Shown one piece after another: positions 26,790 through 37,402 of a stretch of DNA of 64,000 nucleotides (its first letter is position 1; each line of letters starts with the position of its first letter). Source of the stretch: Pyronema omphalodes (taxonomy: Eukaryota > Ascomycota > Pezizomycetes > Pezizales > Pyronemataceae); assembly GCA_024516155.1 (NCBI GenBank), contig JAJJXM010000072.1:186001-250000 (forward strand), read 5' to 3'. The position numbers and the translations under genes are program-made. The notes below the pieces were generated by a model, which worked only from the letters and a program-made list of their open reading frames with translations, was not told where the DNA came from and searched no databases.

Positions 26790-28973
26790 TATATTTTCAT
26801 CACATCTTCCTCGAGTTGGACCAGCCTTCATGCTACCTCACTCTGATTATATATTGATGATTTGTCTTAAAATGTCATTGTCCGGATCATCCTCCATGCT
26901 GTCCGGACTGCTCTTGATAGGCAAATATGCCACACACTGATTATCATCAGTCCAAGGATACATATCCTCAAAACAATTTCTCCAAATAACACTCCGCTGT
27001 GCATCTCATCACAAGATTCTGCCACTGAATCCCTGTCTACTGCATTCCCTTCTTTCTCAATTTCTTTCTCTACTGCTCTGATGTTTCCTTCCGAACCAAC
27101 ATCCAAATTCTCCGATGCTTCCAATTACATAAAATCACTGTCCCTGCGCAACGAGCGACTGAAAGCCAACAAACTAAACAAGTTCCACTACGAAGACATT
27201 GATATTGACGACGCCCTTGCCTCGGTCTTTCTAGCCAAAGCAACTCGGGACGATCGCGACGATGCCACAGGTCCCGACCTGCTTGACGGCGACCCGACAT
27301 CATATACTGCCGCCATGAACAGCGCTGACCGGGACAACTGGAGAAGTGCGATGCAGGAGGAGTTGAATTCCTTACTGATAAACCAGACCTTCCAGGCTTT
27401 TAAATCAGATAACAATTAAATCAGATAACAATGCAGAGCCTCCCCGACCAGTGTCACCGTCTGATGCATCCGAGAAGCAAACATCGTACAACGGCATCAC
27501 TGTTCCGTTTGGATGCAAGCCTTCGAAATGTCGATGGATTTACAAGAACACATGCAACCTTGACGGGAGCACGAAGTTCGAGGCCTGACTGGTTATAAAA
27601 GGCTATGAGCCAGTTCCAGGCATTGATTACGATGAGACCTATGCACCTGTCTCCACGTTATGTACTCTATGTTACCTGCTATGCTTATCTGCAACCAGGG
27701 GGTGGTCAGTAGATCAGATGGATGTTGTCACAGCTTTCCTCAACCCAGCCATTGACAACGACAGAACTTTCATGTCCATGCCTCCTGGTATCGAATGGCT
27801 CGATAAACGCCTATCAAAAACATCGACTGTCCGCCTGTTGAAAGCCCTGTACGCCCTAAAACAGGCGCCCCCGTTATGGTGGGCCCAGATTAATGACTTC
27901 CTCATGAAACAAGGTTTCCGACAGGCTCACGCCGACTCCAACCTCTACCTCATAAAGGACGGATTTCTACTCTTATACGTCGACGATATCCTGATCATCG
28001 CTCTCACCAAACAAAGGATGGGTGACAACATCAACAAGGCCCTCTGTGCTCGCTTCAAGATGACAGATCTCGGAAAAGGGACTCGTTTTCTTGGCCTCGA
28101 ACTCGAATACTTCCCTGACGGAAGCATTGCTATCTCGCAGAACCATTACATTGAGGGGGTGATTGCCAGATACGGTCTTCTTGAGGCCGCACCCACCTCT
28201 TCCCCGATGGACATTCACGTTGATCTTGAGAATACTGACTGCGAAGACAAGACCACTGATGAACAGCAGAAACGCCTGTATCTATCAAGGGTCGGCTCCC
28301 TGATGTACGCAGCAATCGGAACTCGTCCTGACATCGCATTCGCGGTGACTGCCCTCAGCCAATACAATCAGTCGGTCCTATCCATGCACATGACCGCCGC
28401 TAAGAGGGTCATCCGATACTTAAAAGGAAGGAAAACTTTATCGATTATCTACAAGCGTAACCACGACATACCGCAGGACTGTTTGCGCCTCTTCTCCGAC
28501 AACAATGGGCCGGCAGTACGGCCGATGCGAAAAGTGTCTGGGGGTGCGTAGTCCTTGCGCCAGGAGCGGACGGGCCGATCCACTGGAGCTCGAAGAAGCA
28601 GTCCGTCATGGCCCTCTCCACCCTCGAAGCCGAGTACATTGCATGCAGCAATGCCACCCGTGAAGCGATCTGGTTCCGCCTATTGATGGACGACACCGAA
28701 GCCTGGAATAACAAAGTGCTGACCTCGGTCTGTTGCGACAACATGGCGGCACTTCGCCTCCTTCAGACCGGTGTCATCAAGGCGAAAACAAAACACATCG
28801 ATGTGAAGTTTCATCACTCGATCGACGAAGCTCGAAAAGGGATGGTATCATTCCAATACATTGCGTCCAAAGAAAATGTCGCAGATGTCCTCACTAAACC
28901 GCTCCCTGGACCAACACACGCATCGGCCATGAAACTTCTAGGGATGGAAATGCTGAAGGATAGTCATGGTTAA
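26790..28973 (+). pseudogene. pol: Copia linker, RT and RNase H (C2)
   Basis: Resumes after the solo LTR. The linker ends in AAMNSADRDNWRSAMQEELNSL near 27310-27375. A 15-bp tandem duplication at 27403-27432 creates a stop. RT continues with GCKPSKCRWIYK (27510), a TGA in place of the Arg codon of KARLVIKGYE (27587), QMDVVTAFLN, and YVDDILIIAL near 27980 (intact YVDD). RNase H follows (LFSDNN, frameshift near 28502, LSTLEAEYIACSNATREAIWF, KHIDVKFHHSIDE, ADVLTKPLPGP). Non-functional. About 97% identical to C0 over 1609-2733. Confidence 0.85.
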
Positions 28974-29215
28974 TGAGTTTGGTTTTGAATGGATAAGTGT
29001 GTGTTTGTGATTGAACGTATGACTGCTGATTGCTCATGATGATGATGATTGAATTGGTTTTCGCTTTACTTGGGTTGTTTCTTATCGGGTTTCATTTCTT
29101 CTCTTATGGATAATTGGGTATTTGTTCTATGGTATTGTTCTTGTTTTCAGTTATGATGGATTGTTATTTCTTTTTATGATTATGATTGTAGCACCCGTCC
29201 TTAGATGAGGGGGTG
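28974..29215 (+). other. Copia 3' untranslated region with polypurine tract (C2)
   Basis: AT-rich, T-biased non-coding stretch, near-identical to 2734-2975, ending in the G-rich tract gatgagggggtg next to the LTR. No ORF of note. Confidence 0.7.
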
Positions 29216-29374
29216 TGTTGAAGTGCGCCTAAGGCCCTAGTCCTTAGGTAGAGGTGGACCACTCTATGTATAGGCACTCGCTTGCGCGTTCTTTGTCTTC
29301 TCCCTTCACGCTCGTTAATACATCCGTCTCCACCTCCACTCTTTCTTCTCTCCGTGCCTTCGTGACCTTTGACA
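29216..29374 (+). repeat. Copia C2 3' LTR
   Basis: 159 bp, TGTTGAAG to TTTGACA; about 96% identical to 2976-3134. It is followed by the same integrase fragment as C0, so the junction itself is duplicated in the window. Confidence 0.85.
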
Positions 29375-29421
29375 CACGCAGCACAAGAACGGGAGAGCCT
29401 AACGTTTTATTTACACGATTA
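29375..29421 (+). pseudogene. Copia integrase scrap (host element H2)
   Basis: 47 bp identical in register to 3135-3181 (TQHKNGRA, then a TAA replaces the Glu codon). It ends at the A2 LTR. Too short for independent identification, but the shared junction with the C LTR makes the assignment secure. Confidence 0.75.
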
Positions 29422-30234
29422 TATCAGAATCCGTATCCACGGTTACTGACGACAGGCAGCGCGGGGGTTTCGGCGGCGAGGAGGGCTACGGCGGGTTAGG
29501 TAAAGCTGGTAAGTTGGGAATGGGCAAGGGTTCTGGCTGGGAAACCACAGGTGAGTTTCGGAGAGATGGGGATATCACAAGGGAACTTTTGTAGATACGA
29601 TTGTAGTAAATAGAAACTTGATTGCGTGAAGAAATAAACTACATACAAATTTCCTCCTCTTATACTTGCTCCTTCATGACTCGTGACTCAGCATTCTCCG
29701 CCTGCGGAGAATGCTCTCAATGCTAACCGCTGTGATAACTACGTACATGACCAACATCCCCCACCATTTGCCAACCGCCGTAATTCCAAATAAGAAAACA
29801 AGGGAACAATACATACCAAAGATAACTAACCGCCGTAATTCCAAATAATAATAACAAAGAAAGAGTACATACCAAAAGAGATAACTACCTGGCTAACCGC
29901 CGTGATTCCAAATAACAAAGAAAGAGTACATACCAAAAAGAGATAACTACCTGGCTAACCGCCGTGATGCCAAATAATAAAGAAAGAGTACACACCTAAA
30001 CAGATAAGTAAAAGATTCCAACATTTTCCTAGCCGCCGTGATACCTAAAATAAATTCAAATAATAAATAACTCCTAACATATGAAAATCCCCGGCAAGGG
30101 GCCCAGCCCCTTGCCCTAACCCTATCCCTATCACTTCATGATGGCGTAGCAGGTTGCTAGGGTGATGGCAACCACCCATAGCCCTGCGGTGGTGACGGCG
30201 GAGGCCAGGAGCATGTCACGGGAGCATTGTGACA
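29422..30234 (-). repeat. A2 3' LTR
   Basis: 813 bp with the same termini and layout as the other A LTRs: self-primer 29628-29637, perfect hairpin 29691-29714, six AACCGCCGT-type units. The polypurine tract adjoins at 30235. Confidence 0.9.
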
Positions 30235-31159
30235 TAAGCCCCCCCCTCCAGGCCGAGACTCCGGCGAGGCCATAGGCAGTCCCCAACGCGGGCCTCCGGA
30301 TGGGGGACCGTCCCCGATACTGCCTTCCCCGACGTCGGCGACGTACGATGGCCTGGGTGATGTCCTCAAGGACATAAGGCGGTATTTGCTCTTGTTGGTG
30401 TCCTAAGGGAGGCGCCGTTATTTGTTCTTGTTGGTGCCCTAAGGAGAACGGGGGTATTTATTCTTGTTGGTGCCCTGAGGCGGGGGGCTCCGGGGGATCG
30501 GAACAAGGGGCGGATGTCAGGTCGTTGGTTGGTCGGCAGTCGACGGTGGGGAGACGCTGTTCCGGCTCCGCTGTCTGATAGAAAGACAGGTTGATCGCAA
30601 CCTTCTCGTGGTCCGAGGGTCCGGTCATCATAATCACTGGGAGTTGGTGTCGGATCGTATGGATGGTGGGGTCCTCCGATTCCAGTTCGCGGGGACGGGG
30701 TGGTTCGTTTTCCTGATTTTCCGTAGGGACGGGAGGTTCCTTTCCTGTCCCAGGCTCGTCCTTGCAGGCTGGTATCGTTGCCTGGGTCTCCGTGGGGGGT
30801 TTCCATCCCCTGATGCCGCATCTCTGGTTGAGTCCGTCTTTGTTGACCAGGAATTTGCACGCGTTGCAGAGTCTCCTTCCTTTCTGCCATGCCTTGCAGG
30901 CTTTTTGCGGGTCCATCCTTCGGTGTCGGATCACCCATTCTAACTCGGGGTCATGTAGCTGCCCGCAGCTACATGATTTTTTTATGCGTGCCGCAATTGC
31001 TTGCGCCACCGCTGGGAAATGATTGTTGTTTAGTTTCGATTGGAGGTGAATGGAGCAGGAGTCGTTGTTGCAGAACGACCAGTGTAGTTCTGCGTGCGGG
31101 ATCGTGGGGTGGGAGGATTTCTTTTCTGCCAGGGGAGTAGGGGTTCGGTACCAGCCCAA
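30131..31159 (-). pseudogene. Third ORF after pol (A2), one stop codon
   Basis: Same protein as A1 5903-6931, about 95% identical. It has the Cys/His-rich N-terminus (HWSFCNNDSCSIH, CSCGQLH, CNACKFLVNKDG), the proline-rich middle with GHQQE repeats, and the C-terminal hydrophobic segment in the LTR. A TAA at 30458-30460 replaces the Asp codon of the first GHQQ repeat. As in A1, the frame lacks an early ATG, while an ATG in another frame overlaps the pol stop (TAATG); these shared features argue that they are not accidents of one copy. Confidence 0.6.
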
Positions 31160-31196
31160 AGAGGACGGGGGTCCTCGGAGTTCATTTTATCGTCCA

Positions 31197-33504
31197 TTAC
31201 AGCTGTGGGGCAGGTTTATTAGGGTACTTGCGGTGGAATTGGGTGATGGTGTCGGGGGAGTTTTGGAAATTGTCGGCGGGGTACCAGGTCGTATCGGGGT
31301 CGTGGAAACCAGTCCACTTGACTCGATATTGGATCTGTCCCTGGTGGCGTCGAGAATCCACTATCCCTTCAACTTCCCACTCTTCCTCGTCGTCGAGGAT
31401 AATCTGTAGCGGAGGGGGCTGAATATGGCCTGGGATGGTGGTCGAAGTAGGTTGAGACGGTTCTAGAAGGGAGATGTGAAATACTGGATGGATCTTTGCG
31501 TTTGGGGGGAGGTCCAGCTTATAAGCTCGCGACCCTACCTTAGACAAGATAGTGTAGGGGCCCAATAGCTTGTAATCGAGCTTGTTGGAGGGTCGGGTGG
31601 TTTTCACATTCTTCCTCTTCAGCCAGACCCGATCTCCCACTCGAAGGACCGGATCCGGGTGTCGATGCCGGTTCGCCTGTTCTGCATGAGCAGTCTGGGC
31701 ATAGTGGACCTCTGCCCTCAGATCCTCGTGAAGTCGGTTAAGGGCGCCAACATATTTGGAGACCTCGGGGTTTCCTTCCGCGACTTCACCCAGCGGTTGG
31801 GTAAAACGGGGATGATATCCGTAATTTGCGAAGAAGGGGGACACCTTGGTCGTTCCTGAGCGGGAGTTGTTATAGCAGAACTCCGCCATAGCAAGGAGTT
31901 GGTTCCAATTGTTCTGTTGATAGTTACAATACGCCCTGAGGCATTGTTCGAGGATCGCATTGACCCTCTCTGTCTGTCCGTCAGACTCTGGGTGAAACGC
32001 CGTACTCAGGTTCCTCGAGGTCCCCATTGCCTCCATTACCCTCTTCCAGAACTGAGAGGTGAATAGGGACCCCCGATCCGAGATGATGATGCTGGGGAGT
32101 CCATGGGCCCGTACCACATGTGTGAGAAACCCGTCCGCAAGTGCCCTGGGTCCCATAGTGTCTTTACATGCTACGAAGTGCGCCATCTTCGTCAAGCGGT
32201 CCACAATCACCCATATAGTATTCATTCCCCCATCTTCCGGAAGACCTGTGATAAAATCCAGGAGATGGATTCCCATGGTCTTTGTGCAATCTGTAACGGT
32301 CGTAAGAGGCCGAAGGGGGCGTGCTTAATGGGCTTGATACGTTTACAGGTATCACAGTAGTCGACATATCGAGTCACATACTGTCGTTGTTGTGTCCAAT
32401 AAAAATTTCGGCTGACCAACTCCAAGGTTCTTGCCCTTCCCGGATGCCCCGCGGCTTGGGAGTCGTGATGTTGTCGTAAAATTTGTAACCTCAGGTCGTC
32501 GTCATCAGGGACCCATATCAATCCCTCATATAGGAGTAACCCATCTTTTTCCTCGCATAACCCCAAGGGGACCCTATTGTCTCGGGTTATCGCTTCCCGA
32601 AGTTTGCGGATTACCTCCTGAAGTTCTGTATCGGTTTCCGTCTTTTTCCGAATTTTGGTAAGGAGGGGGGTGTTTGGTGAGTCTTATCAATTGTGTCCCG
32701 TTCGCATGAAAGACTTCCTGGGGGAGGAGGACTCGGCTTCGATTCTGCCGGTGCTTCATCTCCCCTTCCCAGGGAGAGTCTCCTGACTCTCGGGACAATA
32801 TGTCGGGTTTTCCTGCCAACTTCCCCGAACGATACGTGATCGTGAAGTCATAGTTAGCCAGTTGTTCCGCCCATCGGGCTTGTCGGAGGTTGAGGTCCCT
32901 CTTCGTTTGCCAATACTCTACGTTTTTATGGTCTGACAGTATCCGGATACTGTGTTTTGTCGATTTGCAGTATGTCGACCATTTGTCTAATGCTTCCACT
33001 ACTGCCAGGAGCTCCTTATCGTGGATGTCATAATTGAGCTCCGCTTCTTTTGATTTTCTTGAAGAATAGGCAAGGGGGTGCAGTACGTTGGAGTCGTCGG
33101 GTTGTGAGCAGACTGCCCCAATGGCATAGTCTGAGGCGTCTGTTTCCAGGGTGAGTGGCCGATCCGGGTCAAAATGTTGCACGATCGGTTGGGATATCAT
33201 TGCCGTTTTGAGTTGCACAAAGGCCCGTTGTGTCTCGTCGTTCCATTGCCAGGGTACCTGTTTTTTCGTCAATCGTGTCAATGGCGTGGTGATCTTGCTG
33301 AAATCCCGGATGAATCGACGGTAGAAATTGGCGAACCCCAGGAAACTTTGGACTCCCTTCACATTTACCGGTTCCTTCCATTCCTTAACCGCCCTAATTT
33401 TCTCGGGGTCCATCTGCAACCCTGTGGGGGAGATGATGTATCCCAGGTATTCCGTCTTTTTTGTGTGGAATCCGCATTTCGAGGGTTTCAGGGTCAGTCC
33501 TACG
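31197..33504 (-). pseudogene. pol: Pol C-terminal half: RNase H, integrase, chromodomain (A2)
   Basis: Open pieces: integrase core and chromodomain (31197 to about 32265), integrase zinc domain (about 32265-32566, HHDSQAAGHPGR, CDTCKRIK) and RNase H (32680-33419). A 1-bp deletion near 32262 and a 2-bp deletion near 32675, judged against A1, break the frame. The Arg codon that is TGA in A1 is intact here. RT sequence is cut at 33504 by B2 and resumes at 46330. Confidence 0.82.
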
Positions 33505-34034
33505 TGTCACGGCACACGGCTGACGAGCCGTTGTGTTGCGTCATCATGTTGTCGTGGTTGTTGATTGACATCGTACCGTTGTCTTGCCGTGTTGTGTTGC
33601 CGTTGTGTTGATCGTGTTGTTGTGTGTGCCGTGCCATGTTGACTGAGAGACTGATTGATGATGGATGACGTACCACGAGCTGGAGAGCTGTGGCGTCGCA
33701 GTTGAATCGATGGAGAACGGAAGCTCATGTAGCGATGATTGTATGACGGCCCAGCAAGAGTGCTGGCCGCCCCTTTGTACATAAGGAGGCTTGCCTCCCC
33801 GTTGTCGAGATTCTCCATCGAACGTCTTGTGTCTTCTCCTTGATCCTAATATAAGATTTCTTCTCCTAAGTCCTACGTCACTCTTGTCCTTGTCCCTGTC
33901 CCTGTTTAGTGTGCCGTCCGTCTGACGAGCACTTCGGTCCTTGTCCTGCCGTTCCCCGTTCCGGAACCTGCCTAGTCCCTCTTGCCGGTAGTGTTCAGTG
34001 TGTCCCTTGAACGTCCGTTCTCGTGTCCCTGACA
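33505..34034 (+). repeat. B2 5' LTR
   Basis: 530 bp, TGTCACGG to CCCTGACA. Self-primer ATCGAACGT at 33817-33825. Very similar to 45800-46329, sharing several differences from the B1/B3 LTRs (for example the CTTGATCC stretch near 33840), as expected for a pair from one insertion. Confidence 0.9.
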
Positions 34035-34036
34035 TT

Positions 34037-34045
34037 ACGTTCGAT
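34037..34045 (+). promoter_or_regulatory. Primer-binding site of B2 (self-priming type)
   Basis: acgttcgat, two bases after the LTR; complement of 33817-33825. Confidence 0.6.
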
Positions 34046-34069
34046 CGATTAACTATTCAACCGACACGC

Positions 34070-34312
34070 ATGAACCGCACCGGTTCTGCCTGGACCTACG
34101 CACTAAAACAAGCTCTTGAAACGCACACCTTACACGAAACCTTTGGGATCCCCGACAGATTCGCTGGCGCAGTGCAAAGAACCATCCGACGAGCAGAAAA
34201 TAACTGCTACCTTGTGGTCCGCTGGCAACTCCAGGACTACACCTATCAGGAGCACATCCGCCGCACCATCAGACTCAAGCCAGTCCTCAGAGCCCGCCAG
34301 AATGCATATTAA
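34070..34312 (+). CDS. Small ORF upstream of gag (B2), 80 aa
   Basis: Open 80-codon ORF with the same start, length and stop/start overlap with gag as in B1 and B3. It differs by a handful of residues (for example TYALKQ and VQRTIRR against THALKQ and VRRTVRR). No recognised domain. Confidence 0.55.
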   Translation: MNRTGSAWTYALKQALETHTLHETFGIPDRFAGAVQRTIRRAENNCYLVVRWQLQDYTYQEHIRRTIRLKPVLRARQNAY

Positions 34313-35256
34313 ACTTATTGACGAAGGACACTGGCAACAAATTGTAAACGCCGCCGCCATGACCCAGTTCCCTGACGGCCATGAACCGCTCACCTTTACC
34401 AAACAACTCGCACAATCCATCTTAGACGCTCAGGACCACCCCACGGGTTATCTCTTAAACGACCTCGCGGAAACCCCCGGCTCCCGTAACAGCACTCGGG
34501 TATCCAGCCCTGTCGCCTCCCGCGCTCCGGAAGCTCCCACCCCTGCCCCCATTCCCCCTGTCGTGATCCAGACTGGCTCCGTCCAGGTCTACCCGAACGG
34601 CCCAGAACCAGCACCGCGAGCCGCCGCACCCCCTACCACAGCCGCAGCCGCAGCCCCCGCCCCCGCGATAATCGCACCAATCTCTAGACCCCCCCCCCGT
34701 GACCCCGAGATCCTCCTAACCCCGGAGGAACAAGCCGATACAAACGAAATCCACTACTACGAGAAAGAGCTCACCCGCCAGCGTGAACTCATCAACGCGC
34801 TACTCGCCTCCCCCGGCATCCGCGTAACCGGAGACAAAATCTCGGATCCGCCAACCTTCGACGGGTCCAACAGGGAGGACCTCCGCCGCTTTGTCTCCTT
34901 GCTTCGTATCAAGTTAGTGAGCGATGAACTACGTTTCCCGACCCCCCATAAACGGATTTCTTACGCCATGGGCCGCCTCCGCGGACGCGCCCTGGATCAG
35001 ATTCTTCCTTACATCAAGGAAAACGGCAACCGCTGGGCTCTCAACGACGTCGAGGACGTCATTAAAATTTTACAGCGTACCTTCGGAGACCCGGACGAGC
35101 GCGCAACGGCTCGTTTCAAACTACAGAATCTCCGACAGAACAAGCGCGAATTTTCGGACTACTATGCAGAGTTCTCCCGCCTAGTCGCAGAGTTAGGCTG
35201 GGACGAAGCCGCCACCATGGATGCCCTGCGTAACGGCCTGTCCCTTGAGCTACACG
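34302..35256 (+). pseudogene. gag: Gag N-terminal part (B2), cut by B3
   Basis: ATG at 34302 as in B1/B3. Contains the N-terminal helical region, the Pro/Ala linker and most of the Gag core (FDGSNREDLRRFVSLL..., NKREFSDYYAEF). B3 is inserted after the codons for LSLELH. The C-terminal part continues at 41671. Confidence 0.88.
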
Positions 35257-35788
35257 TGTCACGGCACACGGCTGACGAGCCGTTGTGTTGCGTCATCATT
35301 GTGTTGTCGTGGTTGTTGATTGAGATCGTGCCGTTGTCTTGCCGTGTTGTGTTGCCGTTGTGTTGTTGTGTTGTTGTGTGTGCCGTGCCATGTTGACTGA
35401 GAGAATGATTGATGATGGATGACGTACCACCAGCTGGAGAGCTGTGGCGTCGCAGTTGAATCGATGGAGAACGGAAGCTCATGTAGCGATGATTGTATAA
35501 CGGCCCAGCAAGAGTGCTGGCCGCCCCTTTGTACATAAGGAGGCTTGCCTCCCCGTTGTCGAGATTCTCCATCGAACGTCTTGTGTCTTCTCCTGACTCC
35601 TAATATAAGAATTCCTCTCCTAAGTCCTACGTCACTCTTGTCCTTGTCCCTGTCCCTGTTTAGTGTGCCGTCCGTCTGACGAGCACTTCGGTCCTTGTCC
35701 TGCCGTTCCCCGTTCCGGAACCTGCCTAGTCCCTCTTTCCGGTAGTGTTCAGTGTGTCCCTTGAACGTCCGTTCTCGTGTCCCTGACA
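35257..35788 (+). repeat. B3 5' LTR
   Basis: 532 bp. TATA-like TACATAAG at 35532-35539; self-primer ATCGAACGT at 35571-35579, about 39 nt further on, a plausible transcript start. A second AT box (TATAAG, 35604-35609) lies downstream of it. The GGAGGC-AA-GCCTCC palindrome is near 35540-35553. Confidence 0.92.
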
Positions 35789-35790
35789 TT

Positions 35791-35799
35791 ACGTTCGAT
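35791..35799 (+). promoter_or_regulatory. Primer-binding site of B3 (self-priming type)
   Basis: acgttcgat, two bases after the LTR; exact complement of 35571-35579. Confidence 0.6.
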
Positions 35800-35823
35800 C
35801 GATTAACTATTCAACCGACACGC

Positions 35824-36066
35824 ATGAACCGCACCGGTTCTGCCTGGACCCACGCACTAAAGCAAGCTCTCGAAACACACACCTTATACGAAACCTTTGG
35901 GATCCCCGACAGATTCGCTGGCGCAGTGCGAAGAACCGTCCGACGAGCAGAAAATAACTGCTACCTTGTGGTCCGCTGGCAACTCCAGGACTACACCTAT
36001 CAGGAGCACATCCGCCGCACCATCAGACTCAAGCCAATCCTCAGAGCCCGCCAGGATGCATATTAA
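35824..36066 (+). CDS. Small ORF upstream of gag (B3), 80 aa
   Basis: As in B1: ATG 36 nt after the LTR, 80 codons, TAA at 36064-36066 overlapping the gag ATG at 36056. Identical product to B1 by eye. Rich in Arg and aromatic residues, with no membrane segment and no recognised motif. Confidence 0.55.
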   Translation: MNRTGSAWTHALKQALETHTLYETFGIPDRFAGAVRRTVRRAENNCYLVVRWQLQDYTYQEHIRRTIRLKPILRARQDAY

Positions 36067-37402
36067 ACTTCTTGACGAAGGCCACTGGCAACAAATTGTG
36101 AACGCCGCCGCCATGACCCAGTTCCCCGACGGCCACGAACCGCTCACCTTTACAAAACAACTCGCACAATCCATTTTAGACGCTCAGGACCACCCCACGG
36201 GTTACCTCCTAAACGACCTCGCGGAAACCCCCGGCTCTCGTAACAGCACTCGGGTATCCAGCCCTGTCGCCTCCCGCGCTCCGGAAGCTCCCACCCCTGC
36301 TCCCATTCCTCCTGTCGTGATCCAGACTGGCTCCGTCCAGGTCTACCCGAACGGCCCAGAACCAGCACCGCGAGCCGCCGCACCCCCTACCACAGCCGCA
36401 GCCGCAGCCCCCGCCCCCGCGATAATCGCACCAATTCCTAGACCCCCCCCCCGTGACCCCGAGATCCTCCTAACCCCGGAGGAGCAAGCCGATACAAACG
36501 AAATCCACTACTACGAGAAAGAACTCACCCGCCAGCGTGAGCTAATCAACGCACTACTCGCCTCCCCCGGCATCCGCGTAACTGGAGACAAAATCTCGGA
36601 TCCGCCAACCTTCGACGGGTCCAACAGGGAGGACCTCCGCCGCTTTGTCTCCTTGCTTCGTATCAAGTTAGTGAGCGATGAACTACGTTTCCCGACCCCC
36701 CATAAACGGATTTCTTACGCCATGGGCCGCGTCCGCGGACGCGCCCTGGATCAGATTCTTCCTTACATCAAGGAAAACGGCAACCGCTGGGCTCTTAACG
36801 ACGTCGAGGACGTCATTAAAATTTTACAGCGTACCTTCGGAGACCCGGACGAGCGCGCAACGGCTCGTTTCAAACTACAGAATCTCCGACAGAACAACCG
36901 CGAATTTTCGGACTACTACGCAGAGTTCTCCCGCCTAGTCGCAGAGTTAGGCTGGGACGAAGCCCCCACCATGGATGCCCTGCGCAACGGCCTGTCCCTT
37001 GAGCTACACGAGAAGTTGGTTGGTGCCCCGCCCACCACCACGATGCACGAATTCGTCGAGCAGTGTCAAAAATTGGACTCCCAATTAAGGGCACTTGAAA
37101 ACCTCCGCAAGCTGCGTACCAACCGCGGCCAAGTTAAGACCACTACCACCGCCACCCCCACCACCAGTCGCCCCACCCCCGCTACCCAAGCCACCACCGC
37201 CTCCTCCAGCAAGCAAACCCCGGCCCAGGGACCCCGTCAGAAACTGTCGGCACAGGAGCGCGCGACCCGCCTATCAGAAGGACGTTGCCTCTACTGCGGT
37301 GGCCTCGGCCACATGGCTGCGTCGTGCCCCGCCAAGACGAATGTTAAAGTGGCGAGCGTGGAATTAGTAGATGCTGAAGAAGAAGTGTCGGGAAAAGAAT
37401 AA
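36056..37402 (+). CDS. gag: Gag (B3)
   Basis: 448 aa, same layout as B1 Gag and about 99% identical: HWQQIVNAAAMTQ near the N-terminus, Pro/Ala linker, Gag core, Thr/Pro linker and zinc knuckle CLYCGGLGHMAASC. One difference is Ala to Pro in WDEAATMDAL. GGGAAAA (37390-37396) lies in frame G GGA AAA just before GAA TAA, so Pol is probably made as a Gag-Pol fusion at a low rate. Confidence 0.9.
   Translation: MHIKLLDEGHWQQIVNAAAMTQFPDGHEPLTFTKQLAQSILDAQDHPTGYLLNDLAETPGSRNSTRVSSPVASRAPEAPTPAPIPPVVIQTGSVQVYPNGPEPAPRAAAPPTTAAAAAPAPAIIAPIPRPPPRDPEILLTPEEQADTNEIHYYEKELTRQRELINALLASPGIRVTGDKISDPPTFDGSNREDLRRFVSLLRIKLVSDELRFPTPHKRISYAMGRVRGRALDQILPYIKENGNRWALNDVEDVIKILQRTFGDPDERATARFKLQNLRQNNREFSDYYAEFSRLVAELGWDEAPTMDALRNGLSLELHEKLVGAPPTTTMHEFVEQCQKLDSQLRALENLRKLRTNRGQVKTTTTATPTTSRPTPATQATTASSSKQTPAQGPRQKLSAQERATRLSEGRCLYCGGLGHMAASCPAKTNVKVASVELVDAEEEVSGKE
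37390..37396 (+). promoter_or_regulatory. Predicted -1 frameshift heptamer GGGAAAA (B3 gag-pol)
   Basis: XXXYYYZ phase relative to Gag; the -1 frame from 37396 is open for 1243 codons to 41127. Confidence 0.7.
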
